Shown here: positions 57,018 through 64,000 of the stretch, piece by piece
Layout of the letters: every line of letters starts with the position of its first letter
Numbering within the stretch: the first letter of the stretch is position 1
NCBI RefSeq assembly: GCF_900101095.1
Contig: NZ_FNFM01000005.1
Location: forward strand, 62,001-126,000
Reading direction: 5' to 3'
DNA: 64,000 bases
Origin: Actinopolyspora mzabensis
GTDB lineage: Bacteria; Actinomycetota; Actinomycetes; Mycobacteriales; Pseudonocardiaceae
Program-made: the position numbers and the translations under genes
Notes under the pieces: generated by a model
Databases searched by the model: none
What the model was told of the DNA's origin: nothing
Seen by the model: the letters and a program-made list of their open reading frames with translations, nothing else

Positions 57018-57940
57018 CCACGGATCCGCATCGCGCCGGCCGTCCTCGTGTGCTGCTGGCGACCTACGCCGAGATGCCCGACTCCCACGAGGACGAGCGG
57101 GCGTTGCCCGCCGCCCTCGGCGAACTGGGGATCGACAGCCGCTGGGCGGTGTGGGACTCCTCGCCGGACTCGTTCGACTCCGCCGATCTGGTGGTGCTGC
57201 GCACCACCTGGGACTACACCTCGCGGTTGAAGGAGTTCGTGGAGTGGTGCGAGTCCGTCCCGGCGTTGGCGAACCCGGCGCGGGTGGTGCGCTGGAACAG
57301 CGACAAGCGGTACCTGGCGGAGCTCGCCGAGGCCGGGGTGTCGGTCACTCCCACCCGGGTCGTGGATCCCGGTGATCGCGCACCGGGCGACGAGGAGCCC
57401 GAGCTGCCGGAGCGGGAGTTCGTCGTCAAACCCACCGTCGGTGCCGGATCGCGCGGCGCGGCGCGGTTCCTGCCCGAGCAGCGCGAACAGGCCCTGCGGC
57501 AGCTGCGCTCGTTGCACGACGAGGGCAGCTCGGCGTTGGTGCAGCCCTACCAGCCCGTGGTCGACCGGGAGGGTGAGACAGCGCTGGTCTTCTTCGGCGG
57601 GGTGTACTCGCACGGTTTCGTCAAGGGGCCGCTGCTCGACCCGGCCGACGACACGAGCGGTGCGGTGGGGCTCGGCAAGGGTCCGTTCGCCACCGAGCCC
57701 GCTCCCGCGCTGCGGCGGGTCGCCGAGGACGTGCTCGACGCGACCGGAGAGCTGTTGGGCGTGGCGCGGTCCGAATTGCTCTACGCGCGCGTGGACCTGG
57801 TGCGTGGCGAGGACGGCGCACCCATGCTGCTGGAGCTGGAGCTGATCGAACCGCGGCTCAATTTCCTGCTCGCCGACCGGGCGGCTCCGCTGCGCTTCGC
57901 CTCGGCCGTGCGCGCCGAGCTCGCGCGCCGTGCCGCCTGA
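57014..57940 (+). CDS. ATP-grasp domain protein
   Basis: GTG 57014 in a GTGA overlap; 308 aa. VLLATYAEMPDSHEDERAL then LVVLRTTWDYTSRLKEF, RWNSDKRYLAEL, EFVVKPTVGAGSRGAARF (ATP-binding Lys), QPYQPVVDREGETALVFFGG and LELELIEPRLNF (Mg ligands E and N) form an ATP-grasp ligase of the RimK/CPSase type. It probably joins a carboxylate with an amine; substrates unknown. Confidence 0.9.
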   Translation: MTTDPHRAGRPRVLLATYAEMPDSHEDERALPAALGELGIDSRWAVWDSSPDSFDSADLVVLRTTWDYTSRLKEFVEWCESVPALANPARVVRWNSDKRYLAELAEAGVSVTPTRVVDPGDRAPGDEEPELPEREFVVKPTVGAGSRGAARFLPEQREQALRQLRSLHDEGSSALVQPYQPVVDREGETALVFFGGVYSHGFVKGPLLDPADDTSGAVGLGKGPFATEPAPALRRVAEDVLDATGELLGVARSELLYARVDLVRGEDGAPMLLELELIEPRLNFLLADRAAPLRFASAVRAELARRAA

Positions 57941-58023
57941 CACTCCCGTCGTGCCGCCTGTCCGGAGCTCTCCGTCCGGTGTGTCACCGGAGCGGTCGGG
58001 GGCCCGCCACCGAGGCGCGTGAA

Positions 58024-58035
58024 TTTCGCGCGAAA
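58024..58035. repeat. palindrome related to the GCGA-loop hairpin
   Basis: TTTCGCGCGAAA, a perfect palindrome in the gap after the ATP-grasp gene; resembles the hydrogenase-locus hairpins but with a different centre. Confidence 0.4.
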
Positions 58036-58171
58036 CCGCCGAGCTGGGTAGTTGTGAACCACCGTGCTGGGGAGCTGTCTTGCCTCCCGTGTCGGTTCCA
58101 CTTATGGTTTCAGTGTCGAACGAAACCGATCACGGTGCTTCCGTGGTCCGGATCCGGAAGCGAGCACACCA

Positions 58172-58660
58172 GTGGTCGAGTACACCCAGCGCACGGACCG
58201 TCCGGCCATGTCGGAGTGGATCGAGCAGATGGCGGCCTACTTCGAGTCCACCGAAGGGATGCCGCTGATCGCCGGGCGAGTCCTGGCCTTCCTGCTGATC
58301 TGTGATCCGCCGGAGCGCACCGCCGCGGAACTCTCGCACGCGCTCAGTGCCAGTACCGGCTCGATCAGCACCAACGTTCGCTTCCTGGTGCGGCTGGGGA
58401 TCGTCTCCAAAACCACCCGGCAGGGTCGAGAGGCCGCGCTGTACCGGGTGGAGGAGCATCGGTGGCCGGAGCTGGTCAGCGCCCGGATGCACCGCATGGT
58501 CGAGCTGGAGAGCCTGATCGACTCCGGGCTGCGCATGTTCAGCGGCCAAGGGGAACGTGCCCGCAGACTGCGGACGGTCCACGAGTTCTACCAGTGGCTG
58601 TCCGAGGAGATCCCGGAATTGTGGCGCCGCTGGGAACGGGACTCCCGCAGGCGGAGCTGA
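58172..58660 (+). CDS. GbsR/MarR-type transcriptional regulator
   Basis: GTG 58172 (ATG 58208 alternative); 162 aa. MPLIAGRVLAFLLICDPPERTAAELSHALSASTGSISTNVRFLVRLGIVSKTTRQG is a winged helix-turn-helix of the GbsR branch, and the C-terminal helices (ARRLRTVHEFYQWLSEEIPELWRRW) would dimerise. Such regulators often control osmoprotectant or efflux genes nearby; no obvious target adjoins it. Convergent with ctaA. Confidence 0.9.
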   Translation: MVEYTQRTDRPAMSEWIEQMAAYFESTEGMPLIAGRVLAFLLICDPPERTAAELSHALSASTGSISTNVRFLVRLGIVSKTTRQGREAALYRVEEHRWPELVSARMHRMVELESLIDSGLRMFSGQGERARRLRTVHEFYQWLSEEIPELWRRWERDSRRRS

Positions 58661-58739
58661 TCCGCCGGACTCCGCCGCTCCACTGCCGAACCGCGACACG
58701 CGGGCCCCGCGACCGTCGATCCGCGAACAGCGGGCTCGT

Positions 58740-59711
58740 TCAGCCACTCACCGGTTCGCTCGCGAGGTGGACCGAGCGCGACTGTCGCCGGTTGGGAGCC
58801 GGCCCCCGGTGGCGGGACTCCGCCCACAGCAGGGACACCGTGGCGATCACGACCGTGGCTCCGAGCACGTGTAGCACCACCAGAGCCTCGGGGACGCCGG
58901 TGACGTACTGCACCGAGCCGAGCACCCCCTGTGCGAGCACCACCAGGCAGGCGGTGGCGTAGGCACGCAGCAGCCCCCGCGTCGGCGAGGTTCCGCGCAG
59001 CCAGAACCCGAACACCGCCAGCAGACAGAGGTAGGCCATCACCAGCAGTCCGTGCAGCTGGGTCAGTAGCGGAATGGAGACCGGCAGCCGCGGGGTACTC
59101 GGGTCACCGGCGTGCGGACCCGCCGCTGTGACCAGCGTGCCCGCGAACACCATCGCGGCGGCGACCGCCGTCAGCGCCACCAGAACCCCGCGCATCCTGC
59201 CGGTGACGACCGGATAAGGCTTCTCGTCGCCCTCGCCCGCTGCCTTGACCAGCAGCCCGGAGATCCAGATCAGTACCGCCGATGCCATGAAGTGCAGCGA
59301 GACGCTCCACCAGCGCAGATCCAGCAACACCGTCATACCGCCGATCACGGCCTGCACCGGAACACCGATCAGCACCAGTCCGGCCAGCAGCCGCAGCCTC
59401 GGGCGGGCCGGGCGCACTCGCCACGCCAGTAGCAGGCAGATCAGTGCCGTGGCCGCGACGACCCAGGTCAGCAGTCGGTTGCCGAACTCGACTGCTTGGT
59501 GCAGCGGCGCGATGTCGGCGTGTGAGACCGGCACCATGCTGCCGGGAAAGCACTGCGGCCACGTCGGACAGCCCAGCCCCGAGCCGGTGACGCGCACGAC
59601 CGCGCCGGTTACCGCGATCATCATCTGGGTGACCAGCACCGCGACGGCCGAGGCGCGAACCAACCGGGCCGAGGGTCGGGTTATTCGTTCTGGCAACGAC
59701 AGGGTCGGCAC
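58740..59711 (-). CDS. ctaA: heme A synthase (COX15/CtaA)
   Basis: GTG 59711; 323 aa. Eight spans. TQMMIAVTGAVVRVTGSGLGCPTWPQCFPG, PLHQAVEFGNRLLTWVV, DLRWWSVSLHFMASAVLIW, LTQLHGLLVMAYL and ALVVLHVLGATVVIAT show the four conserved His and the Cys pair outside the membrane. It oxidises heme O to heme A for cytochrome aa3 oxidase. Confidence 0.95.
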   Translation of the reverse strand: MPTLSLPERITRPSARLVRASAVAVLVTQMMIAVTGAVVRVTGSGLGCPTWPQCFPGSMVPVSHADIAPLHQAVEFGNRLLTWVVAATALICLLLAWRVRPARPRLRLLAGLVLIGVPVQAVIGGMTVLLDLRWWSVSLHFMASAVLIWISGLLVKAAGEGDEKPYPVVTGRMRGVLVALTAVAAAMVFAGTLVTAAGPHAGDPSTPRLPVSIPLLTQLHGLLVMAYLCLLAVFGFWLRGTSPTRGLLRAYATACLVVLAQGVLGSVQYVTGVPEALVVLHVLGATVVIATVSLLWAESRHRGPAPNRRQSRSVHLASEPVSG

Positions 59712-59835
59712 GTGACGATGGTAGGCACACCGAGGTGTGGCCCGGAGAGAGGGATCGTGTGGCGGTGTCGCACGCCACGATGGTGATTCCCGTGGGGCGG
59801 GGACCACCACCGTGAGAGTGCGGAGCTCGGCCCGA

Positions 59836-60687
59836 TCAGTGCTCGAAGATTTGTTTCGGTACCGCGCCGGCCTCGTGGAGCTGTTTGCTCAGTGCGCCGC
59901 CGTGTTCGAGCAGTGTGGCGAATTCCGAGGTGTCGAGCCCGCGCCACGGTTCCAGCGAAGCCGCGTCGGTGGCGTCCTCGATCTCGTCGAGCAGTCGTTC
60001 ACCGGCCGTTGTCACCGCTCCGGACGAGTCCAGCAGGCCCCGGTCGGCCAGTTCCAGTTGCGCGTCGGTCCACTGCTCCTCGGACCAGGCCCGGGTCTGT
60101 TTCAACGTCGCGGCGTTCATCCCGCGTCCGGCCGCGCTCTGCAGCACGGGGGCCTGCAGCGGGCCGAGCCCCGCCTGTTGCAGCACGGCGATGTGCGCGT
60201 CGCCCCGGAACTCCCGTAACAGCGTCAGTGCGTGCCACAGGCGCAGGTGCGGTTCGTCCGGATACTCGATCTCCGCGTGTCCGGCGAACAGTGGTTTGCC
60301 CGCGGGTGAGCACCTCTCGGCGGCCTTGGCCGCGAGTCGTCCGGCTTCGTCGATCGCCTCCGAACGGGCTGCTTCCTGTCCCAGCATTCGTTCCAGGGCC
60401 CCGGAGACCGCGCGGAACCGTGCGGCGATGATGTCGTCCGGACCGGCGATCGACCAGGCGGTGGGGATGTGCTGCCGCACCAGTTCGGGGTTGAAGTTGT
60501 AGAAGGTGGCGGCCACCAGGTTCGCCCCGACGGCGCCCAGTGGGGCGGCACGGCTCGCGAAGTAGGCCCTGCTCCAGGAGTCGAGTCCGAGCTGGGACAT
60601 TTCCCGCTCCAGCTCGGGGGCGAAGTAGATCATGGCGTGCGGTAGGTCGAGAGCCTTTTTGGCCCGGCGTGCGTGTTGGGTTTCCAT
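59836..60687 (-). CDS. SCO6745-family protein
   Basis: ATG 60687 (ATG 60696 alternative); 283 aa. ARRAKKALDLPHAMIYFAPELEREMSQLGLD, YFASRAAPLGAVGANLVAATFYNFNPELV, LRLWHALTLLREFRGDAHIAVL, and RGLLDSSGAVTTAGERLLDEIEDATD form a helical, MarR-like family common in actinomycetes. Role unknown; the last part resembles a winged helix. It ends 125 bp upstream of ctaA. Confidence 0.85.
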   Translation of the reverse strand: METQHARRAKKALDLPHAMIYFAPELEREMSQLGLDSWSRAYFASRAAPLGAVGANLVAATFYNFNPELVRQHIPTAWSIAGPDDIIAARFRAVSGALERMLGQEAARSEAIDEAGRLAAKAAERCSPAGKPLFAGHAEIEYPDEPHLRLWHALTLLREFRGDAHIAVLQQAGLGPLQAPVLQSAAGRGMNAATLKQTRAWSEEQWTDAQLELADRGLLDSSGAVTTAGERLLDEIEDATDAASLEPWRGLDTSEFATLLEHGGALSKQLHEAGAVPKQIFEH

Positions 60688-60729
60688 GGTCCGCACTCTA
60701 GTGATCCGCGGCGCGGCTCGGATCGGGAT

Positions 60730-61575
60730 TCAACTGAGTCGGGTGGTGCGCACCGCCAGGGCTCCGGTGACCACTCCCCAGCACAGCAGCACCAGTAGTG
60801 CTCTCGCGGTGGGTGCCGTTCCCTCGGTGAGGCAGGCGCCGAGGGCCTCGGCCAGGGCGCCGGAGGGGAGGTACTCGGCGAGTGAGCTCATGACGCCGGG
60901 CAGGTGCCGGGTGGGGATCGCCAGTCCGCCCGCCAGCAGCAGCGCGAACCAGACCGTGTTGGCAACGGCGAGCACCGTTTCGGCCCGCAGCGCGCCCCCC
61001 ACGAGCACTCCGCTCGCCCCGAAGACGAGGGTTCCGAGGATCAGCACCGGGATCGCCGCCGCCACGCCTGCTCCGGATGGGTGCCAGCCGAGCGCGAGGG
61101 CGGTGCCGCCGAGGACCACGGTTTGCAGTGCCACGACCACCAGGGCGGCGAGCACGCGGCCCGCGATCAGCACCCAGCGGGGCAGGGCGGTGGCGCTGAG
61201 GCGTTTGATCACGCCGTAGCGGCGGTCGAATCCCAGCGCGATGGCCTGTCCGGTGAATCCGGTGGACATCACCGCCAGTGCGAGTATCCGCGGGGTGACC
61301 GAGTCGACGCGGGGTTGTTCCACCAGCCCGAGGTCGAGGGTGCTCATGCCGATCAGCAGTACGAGCGGGATCAGCAGCGTCAGCAGTGCCTGTTCCGGGT
61401 GCCGCAGGGTCAGCAGCGCTTCCGCCCGCGTCTGGGTGGCCAGCATCCGCATCGGGTTGGCCCGTCCGGGCGCCGGTCGGAAGGTCCCCGGTGGGAACAC
61501 GGGAGCTCGGGTGGTGTGGTCCGACTCGTCGTCGATCCGTTCGTACGCGCTGTCGGAGCTTTCCTGGCGTGTCAA
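60730..61575 (-). CDS. ABC-2 type transporter permease
   Basis: TTG 61575 overlaps the ATPase stop (TTGA); 281 aa. A hydrophilic lead of about 55 residues is followed by six spans: LLTLLIPLVLLIGMSTLDL, PRILALAVMSTGFTGQAIALGFDRRYGVIKRL (the ABC-2 coupling segment), VLAALVVVALQTVVLGGTALAL, and ARALLVLLCWGVVTGALAV. Forms an exporter with the ATPase encoded upstream; DrrB/antibiotic or lipid export is typical of the family, substrate unknown. Confidence 0.9.
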   Translation of the reverse strand: MTRQESSDSAYERIDDESDHTTRAPVFPPGTFRPAPGRANPMRMLATQTRAEALLTLRHPEQALLTLLIPLVLLIGMSTLDLGLVEQPRVDSVTPRILALAVMSTGFTGQAIALGFDRRYGVIKRLSATALPRWVLIAGRVLAALVVVALQTVVLGGTALALGWHPSGAGVAAAIPVLILGTLVFGASGVLVGGALRAETVLAVANTVWFALLLAGGLAIPTRHLPGVMSSLAEYLPSGALAEALGACLTEGTAPTARALLVLLCWGVVTGALAVRTTRLS

Positions 61576-62510
61576 GCGCGCAACCCCCGTCCGGTCAGTT
61601 CGAGGAAGACGTCCTCCAGGCTGCGTCTGCCGATCCGCAGTTCGTCGGCCATCACTCCGTGTTGGGCGCACCACGCCGTCACGGTGGAGACGGTCTGTGG
61701 GTCGATGTGGCCCCGCACCAGGTACTGGCCCGGGCGGACTTCCCGGGCGGAGCATCCCTCCGGCAGTGCGGTCAGCAGCGGTTCGAGGTTCAGCTTGGGG
61801 CGGGCTCGGAAGTGCAGTTCGCGGTGTTGTTCGTTGCCGGAGGTGAGTTCCTCGGGGGTGCCCCGGGCCAGCACGCGGCCGTGATCGACGATCATCACCC
61901 GGTCGGCGAGGGTCTCGGCCTCGTCCATCAGGTGGGTGGTCAGCAGCACACCCACCCCGTCGGCGCGGAGGGCCGACATCAGTTCCCAGACCAGGTTGCG
62001 TGCGTGGGCGTCCATTCCCGCGGTCGGTTCATCGAGGAAGACCAGTTCGGGCCTGCCGACCAGCGCGCACGCCAGTGACAGGCGTTGTTGTTGCCCGCCG
62101 GACAACCGTTTGTATGGGATCGTGCGCGCTCCGTGGAGCCCGAGAACGTCCAACAGCCAGGCCGGGTCGAGCGGCTCGGCGCAGCAGGCCGCCACCAGGC
62201 GCAGCATCTCCTCGGTGCGTACGCCGGGGTAGGCACCGCCGCCCTGGGGCATCACCCCGATGCGGGGGCGGAGTCGGGCGCCCTGGTCGACCGGATCGAG
62301 TCCGAGCACCCGGACCTGCCCGGCGTCGGGGCGCAGGAAGCCCTCGCAGATTTCCACGGTGGTGGTCTTGCCCGCGCCGTTCGGACCGAGCAGGGCCAGC
62401 ATCTCACCGCGTGCCAGGTGCAGGTCGATCTCGGACACGGCGGTGTCGCCGCCGAATCTTTTGGTCAGCCCCCGGGCCCGCACAGCGGCGGAGTCGGCGT
62501 CTGGGTTCAC
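61572..62510 (-). CDS. ABC transporter ATP-binding protein (DrrA-like)
   Basis: GTG 62510 after GGCGGAG; 312 aa. Walker A LGPNGAGKTTT, Q-loop VMPQGGGAYPG, signature LSGGQQQRLSLA, Walker B LVFLDEPTAGMD and H-loop LLTTHLMDEAE are complete. A C-terminal domain of about 90 residues ends RRSLEDVFLELTGRGLRA, as in DrrA-type exporters. It pairs with the permease through a four-base overlap. Confidence 0.95.
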   Translation of the reverse strand: MNPDADSAAVRARGLTKRFGGDTAVSEIDLHLARGEMLALLGPNGAGKTTTVEICEGFLRPDAGQVRVLGLDPVDQGARLRPRIGVMPQGGGAYPGVRTEEMLRLVAACCAEPLDPAWLLDVLGLHGARTIPYKRLSGGQQQRLSLACALVGRPELVFLDEPTAGMDAHARNLVWELMSALRADGVGVLLTTHLMDEAETLADRVMIVDHGRVLARGTPEELTSGNEQHRELHFRARPKLNLEPLLTALPEGCSAREVRPGQYLVRGHIDPQTVSTVTAWCAQHGVMADELRIGRRSLEDVFLELTGRGLRA

Positions 62511-62564
62511 GCTCCGCCAGCCTAGTACCGTTCTTCCGGCACGGTTTTCGTAGGTGCTCGTTCG

Positions 62565-62666
62565 GCGGAACCTCTCGCACGGCTCTCGCTGCGGGTAGGC
62601 CCGACATCGGGTGGGTCGCTACCCAACGTCGGGCCTTCCTCACGAGAGCCGCACGGGAGAACCCGC
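62565..62666 (+). repeat. dispersed ~102-bp palindromic repeat, copy 5
   Basis: Begins GCGGAACCTCTCGCACGGCT, ends GGGAGAACCCGC; centre GTGGGTCGCTACCCAAC. It lies in the 232-bp gap between mptB and the ABC ATPase gene and is nearly identical to copy 1 in its first 26 bases. Confidence 0.85.
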
Positions 62667-62742
62667 AGCGGTGCGAGTGGAGAGAGCGGCCGTTTCGGCG
62701 CCCGCGGCGCCGAAGGGGGGTCTTCCCCGATGCGTCCGGGTT

Positions 62743-64000
62743 CTAGTGGGAGTCCGGCGTGGCCGGTCGTCGGAGGGTGGGCAGCAGCCGGGGCACTCTG
62801 CCGCGGGTGAGCAGCAGGATCACGGCGAACGCGATCAGGGCGGCGATCACGGCGAACGGGATCATGTAGTAGCGCAGTACGTACCCGGCGCCCGTCGGGG
62901 GCACCAGCAGCGCCACCGATGCGCTGATGGCGATGGTGACCACTCGGAACCGCGAGTCGTTCGTGGAGACCGCCAGCGGGGCGAGTGCCCACAGCAGGTA
63001 CCAGGGGTGCAGCACGGGGCCGAGCAGGGCCACCGCCCCGAGGGTTATCCCCAGCCCGGTCAGGGGTTCGATCCGGCCGCGGAAGGAGGTCCACAGCAGT
63101 CGTAGGCACACCAGTGCGCTGATCCCGTATCCGACGATCTTGGTGATGCTCAGCATCGCGTCGGTGTGATTGCCGAGCCGCAGCAGCATGCTCACGCCAC
63201 CGCCGCCGAACATGCCGACCGCGGTCATCGGAGCCAGCCACGTCTTGATGCGGTTCGGCACGTCGAACGTTTCCAGCCAGCCCAGGCCCCAGCCGCTGGC
63301 CAGTGTGATGACCGTCATGGTCGTGAGGAACACGGCGAGCATCGCGGCGGCCACGAGCAGCAGGTCGGTGAGTCGGCCACCGCGGCGGCGCGCCAGATAC
63401 ATCCCCAGGAAGCCGAGGGCGATGAAGGCAGGGGGTTTCACGGCGCCCGCCACGACTATCACCACCGAGCCGACGACGAGCCCCACCGGACGTGGCAGCC
63501 GGAGTCCCAGTTCGATGCCCGCCAGCATCAGGCCCATCAGCAGGGCCTCGTTGTGCATACCGCTGACCACGTGGAACAGCACGATCGGATTGGCGGCGCA
63601 CAGCCACAGCGCGCACACGGGTGGTACGCCGCAACGCCTGGCCAGGTGGGGTATGGCCCAGACGGCCAGCGCCAGCGACAGCAGCATCACCACGCGCCAC
63701 AGCAGCACGCCGAACACGATGTTCTCTCCGACGATCGCCGCGATGCCTCTGCCGAACATCAGGAACAGCGGTCCGTAGGGGGCTGGGGTGTCCCGCCAGA
63801 TGTTGGGGACGTTGCCGGTCAGCGGGTTGTCCACGCCCAGGGCTTCGGAGGGGCCGAACTCGTAGGGGTCGGCTCCGCTGGCTGCCACCGCGCTCTGCGC
63901 GAGGTAGGCGTACATGTCGCGGCTGAACAGTGGTGGGGCGATCGCCAGCGGAAAACCCCACATGACTATGGTGCGGCCGAGCTGGGTGTGTGAGACGAGG
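62743..64000 (-). CDS. mptB: polyprenyl-phosphomannose mannosyltransferase, MptB-like (partial, N-terminus off window)
   Basis: The frame is open to the right edge (419 residues visible; an internal ATG at 63963 is not the start). FPLAIAPPLFSRDMYAYLAQSAVAASGADPYEFGP, DTPAPYGPLFLMFGRGIAAI, PIVLFHVVSGMHNEALLMGLMLAGIELG and VLHPWYLLWALAPLAV are hallmarks of GT-C alpha-1,6-mannosyltransferases of the MptA/B group, which extend lipomannan at the outer face of the membrane. About ten spans are visible. Confidence 0.9.
   Translation of the reverse strand, partial: LVSHTQLGRTIVMWGFPLAIAPPLFSRDMYAYLAQSAVAASGADPYEFGPSEALGVDNPLTGNVPNIWRDTPAPYGPLFLMFGRGIAAIVGENIVFGVLLWRVVMLLSLALAVWAIPHLARRCGVPPVCALWLCAANPIVLFHVVSGMHNEALLMGLMLAGIELGLRLPRPVGLVVGSVVIVVAGAVKPPAFIALGFLGMYLARRRGGRLTDLLLVAAAMLAVFLTTMTVITLASGWGLGWLETFDVPNRIKTWLAPMTAVGMFGGGGVSMLLRLGNHTDAMLSITKIVGYGISALVCLRLLWTSFRGRIEPLTGLGITLGAVALLGPVLHPWYLLWALAPLAVSTNDSRFRVVTIAISASVALLVPPTGAGYVLRYYMIPFAVIAALIAFAVILLLTRGRVPRLLPTLRRPATPDSH

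Overview
The window reads as chromosome of a high-GC actinomycete. It carries a group 1h ('actinobacterial-type') [NiFe] hydrogenase with its lineage-specific accessory genes, an EspG/PPE-like/EspC-like type VII secretion locus, a DUF397 gene and a DUF5753/DUF397 remnant, OpcA in the pentose-phosphate operon, a PptT/PptH pair and an MptB-like mannosyltransferase. Together these point to Pseudonocardiales (Actinopolyspora/Saccharopolyspora-like); the genus is inference. No tRNA, rRNA, CRISPR array or intact transposase was seen.

Layout. (1) 1-11,843: a nucleic-acid-processing block that looks like a defence island. It holds a very large DUF4011-type SF1 helicase with a C-terminal Vsr-like nuclease (running off the left edge), a frameshifted helix-hairpin-helix gene, a Ser/Thr kinase with TPRs, a UvrD-like helicase with a RelE-like N-terminus, and a DUF262/HNH protein, closed by a strong terminator. 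(2) 11,844-26,582: the high-affinity hydrogenase locus. Two SIS-domain proteins flank a HupF/HypC-like protein, followed by small and large subunits (hhyS, hhyL), a NifU/Rieske-like electron-transfer protein, a tightly overlapping block of conserved unknowns (DUF5947, DUF6084, a 533-aa protein), the maturation protease, a 34-aa membrane peptide, then hypC, hypD, hypE, hypA and hypB. hypF lies 10 kb away at 36.5-38.9 kb. (3) 26.6-28.3 kb: an NADPH:quinone-type oxidoreductase, a terminator, and DUF5753/DUF397 debris plus one DUF397 gene. (4) 28.4-36.4 kb: type VII secretion genes (PPE-like, EspG, EspC-like, a 783-aa probable substrate) and a translationally coupled lipoprotein. (5) 39.1-42.3 kb: pptH-pptT, a small transposon-like element, rraA-like and VOC genes. 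(6) 42.4-50.8 kb, minus strand: tkt-tal-pgi-zwf-opcA-pgl. (7) 51.1-64.0 kb: housekeeping and transport genes, including a DUF2157-like protein, DedA, an NCS1 permease with a zinc-finger-like tail, a truncated globin lacking the usual proximal histidine, Qor, ATP-grasp, GbsR, CtaA, a SCO6745-like protein, an ABC exporter and MptB (cut by the right edge).

Two dispersed repeat families sit between genes. One is a ~102-bp imperfect palindrome (five copies, three inside the hydrogenase locus). The other is an 18-bp hairpin with a GCGA (GNRA-type) loop (four copies, all in the hydrogenase locus). Inferred working model of the main locus: HhySL oxidises trace H2 and passes electrons through the NifU/Rieske-like protein towards the respiratory chain; Hyp proteins and the protease build the Ni-Fe site; the SIS and DUF proteins are dedicated accessories of unknown function.
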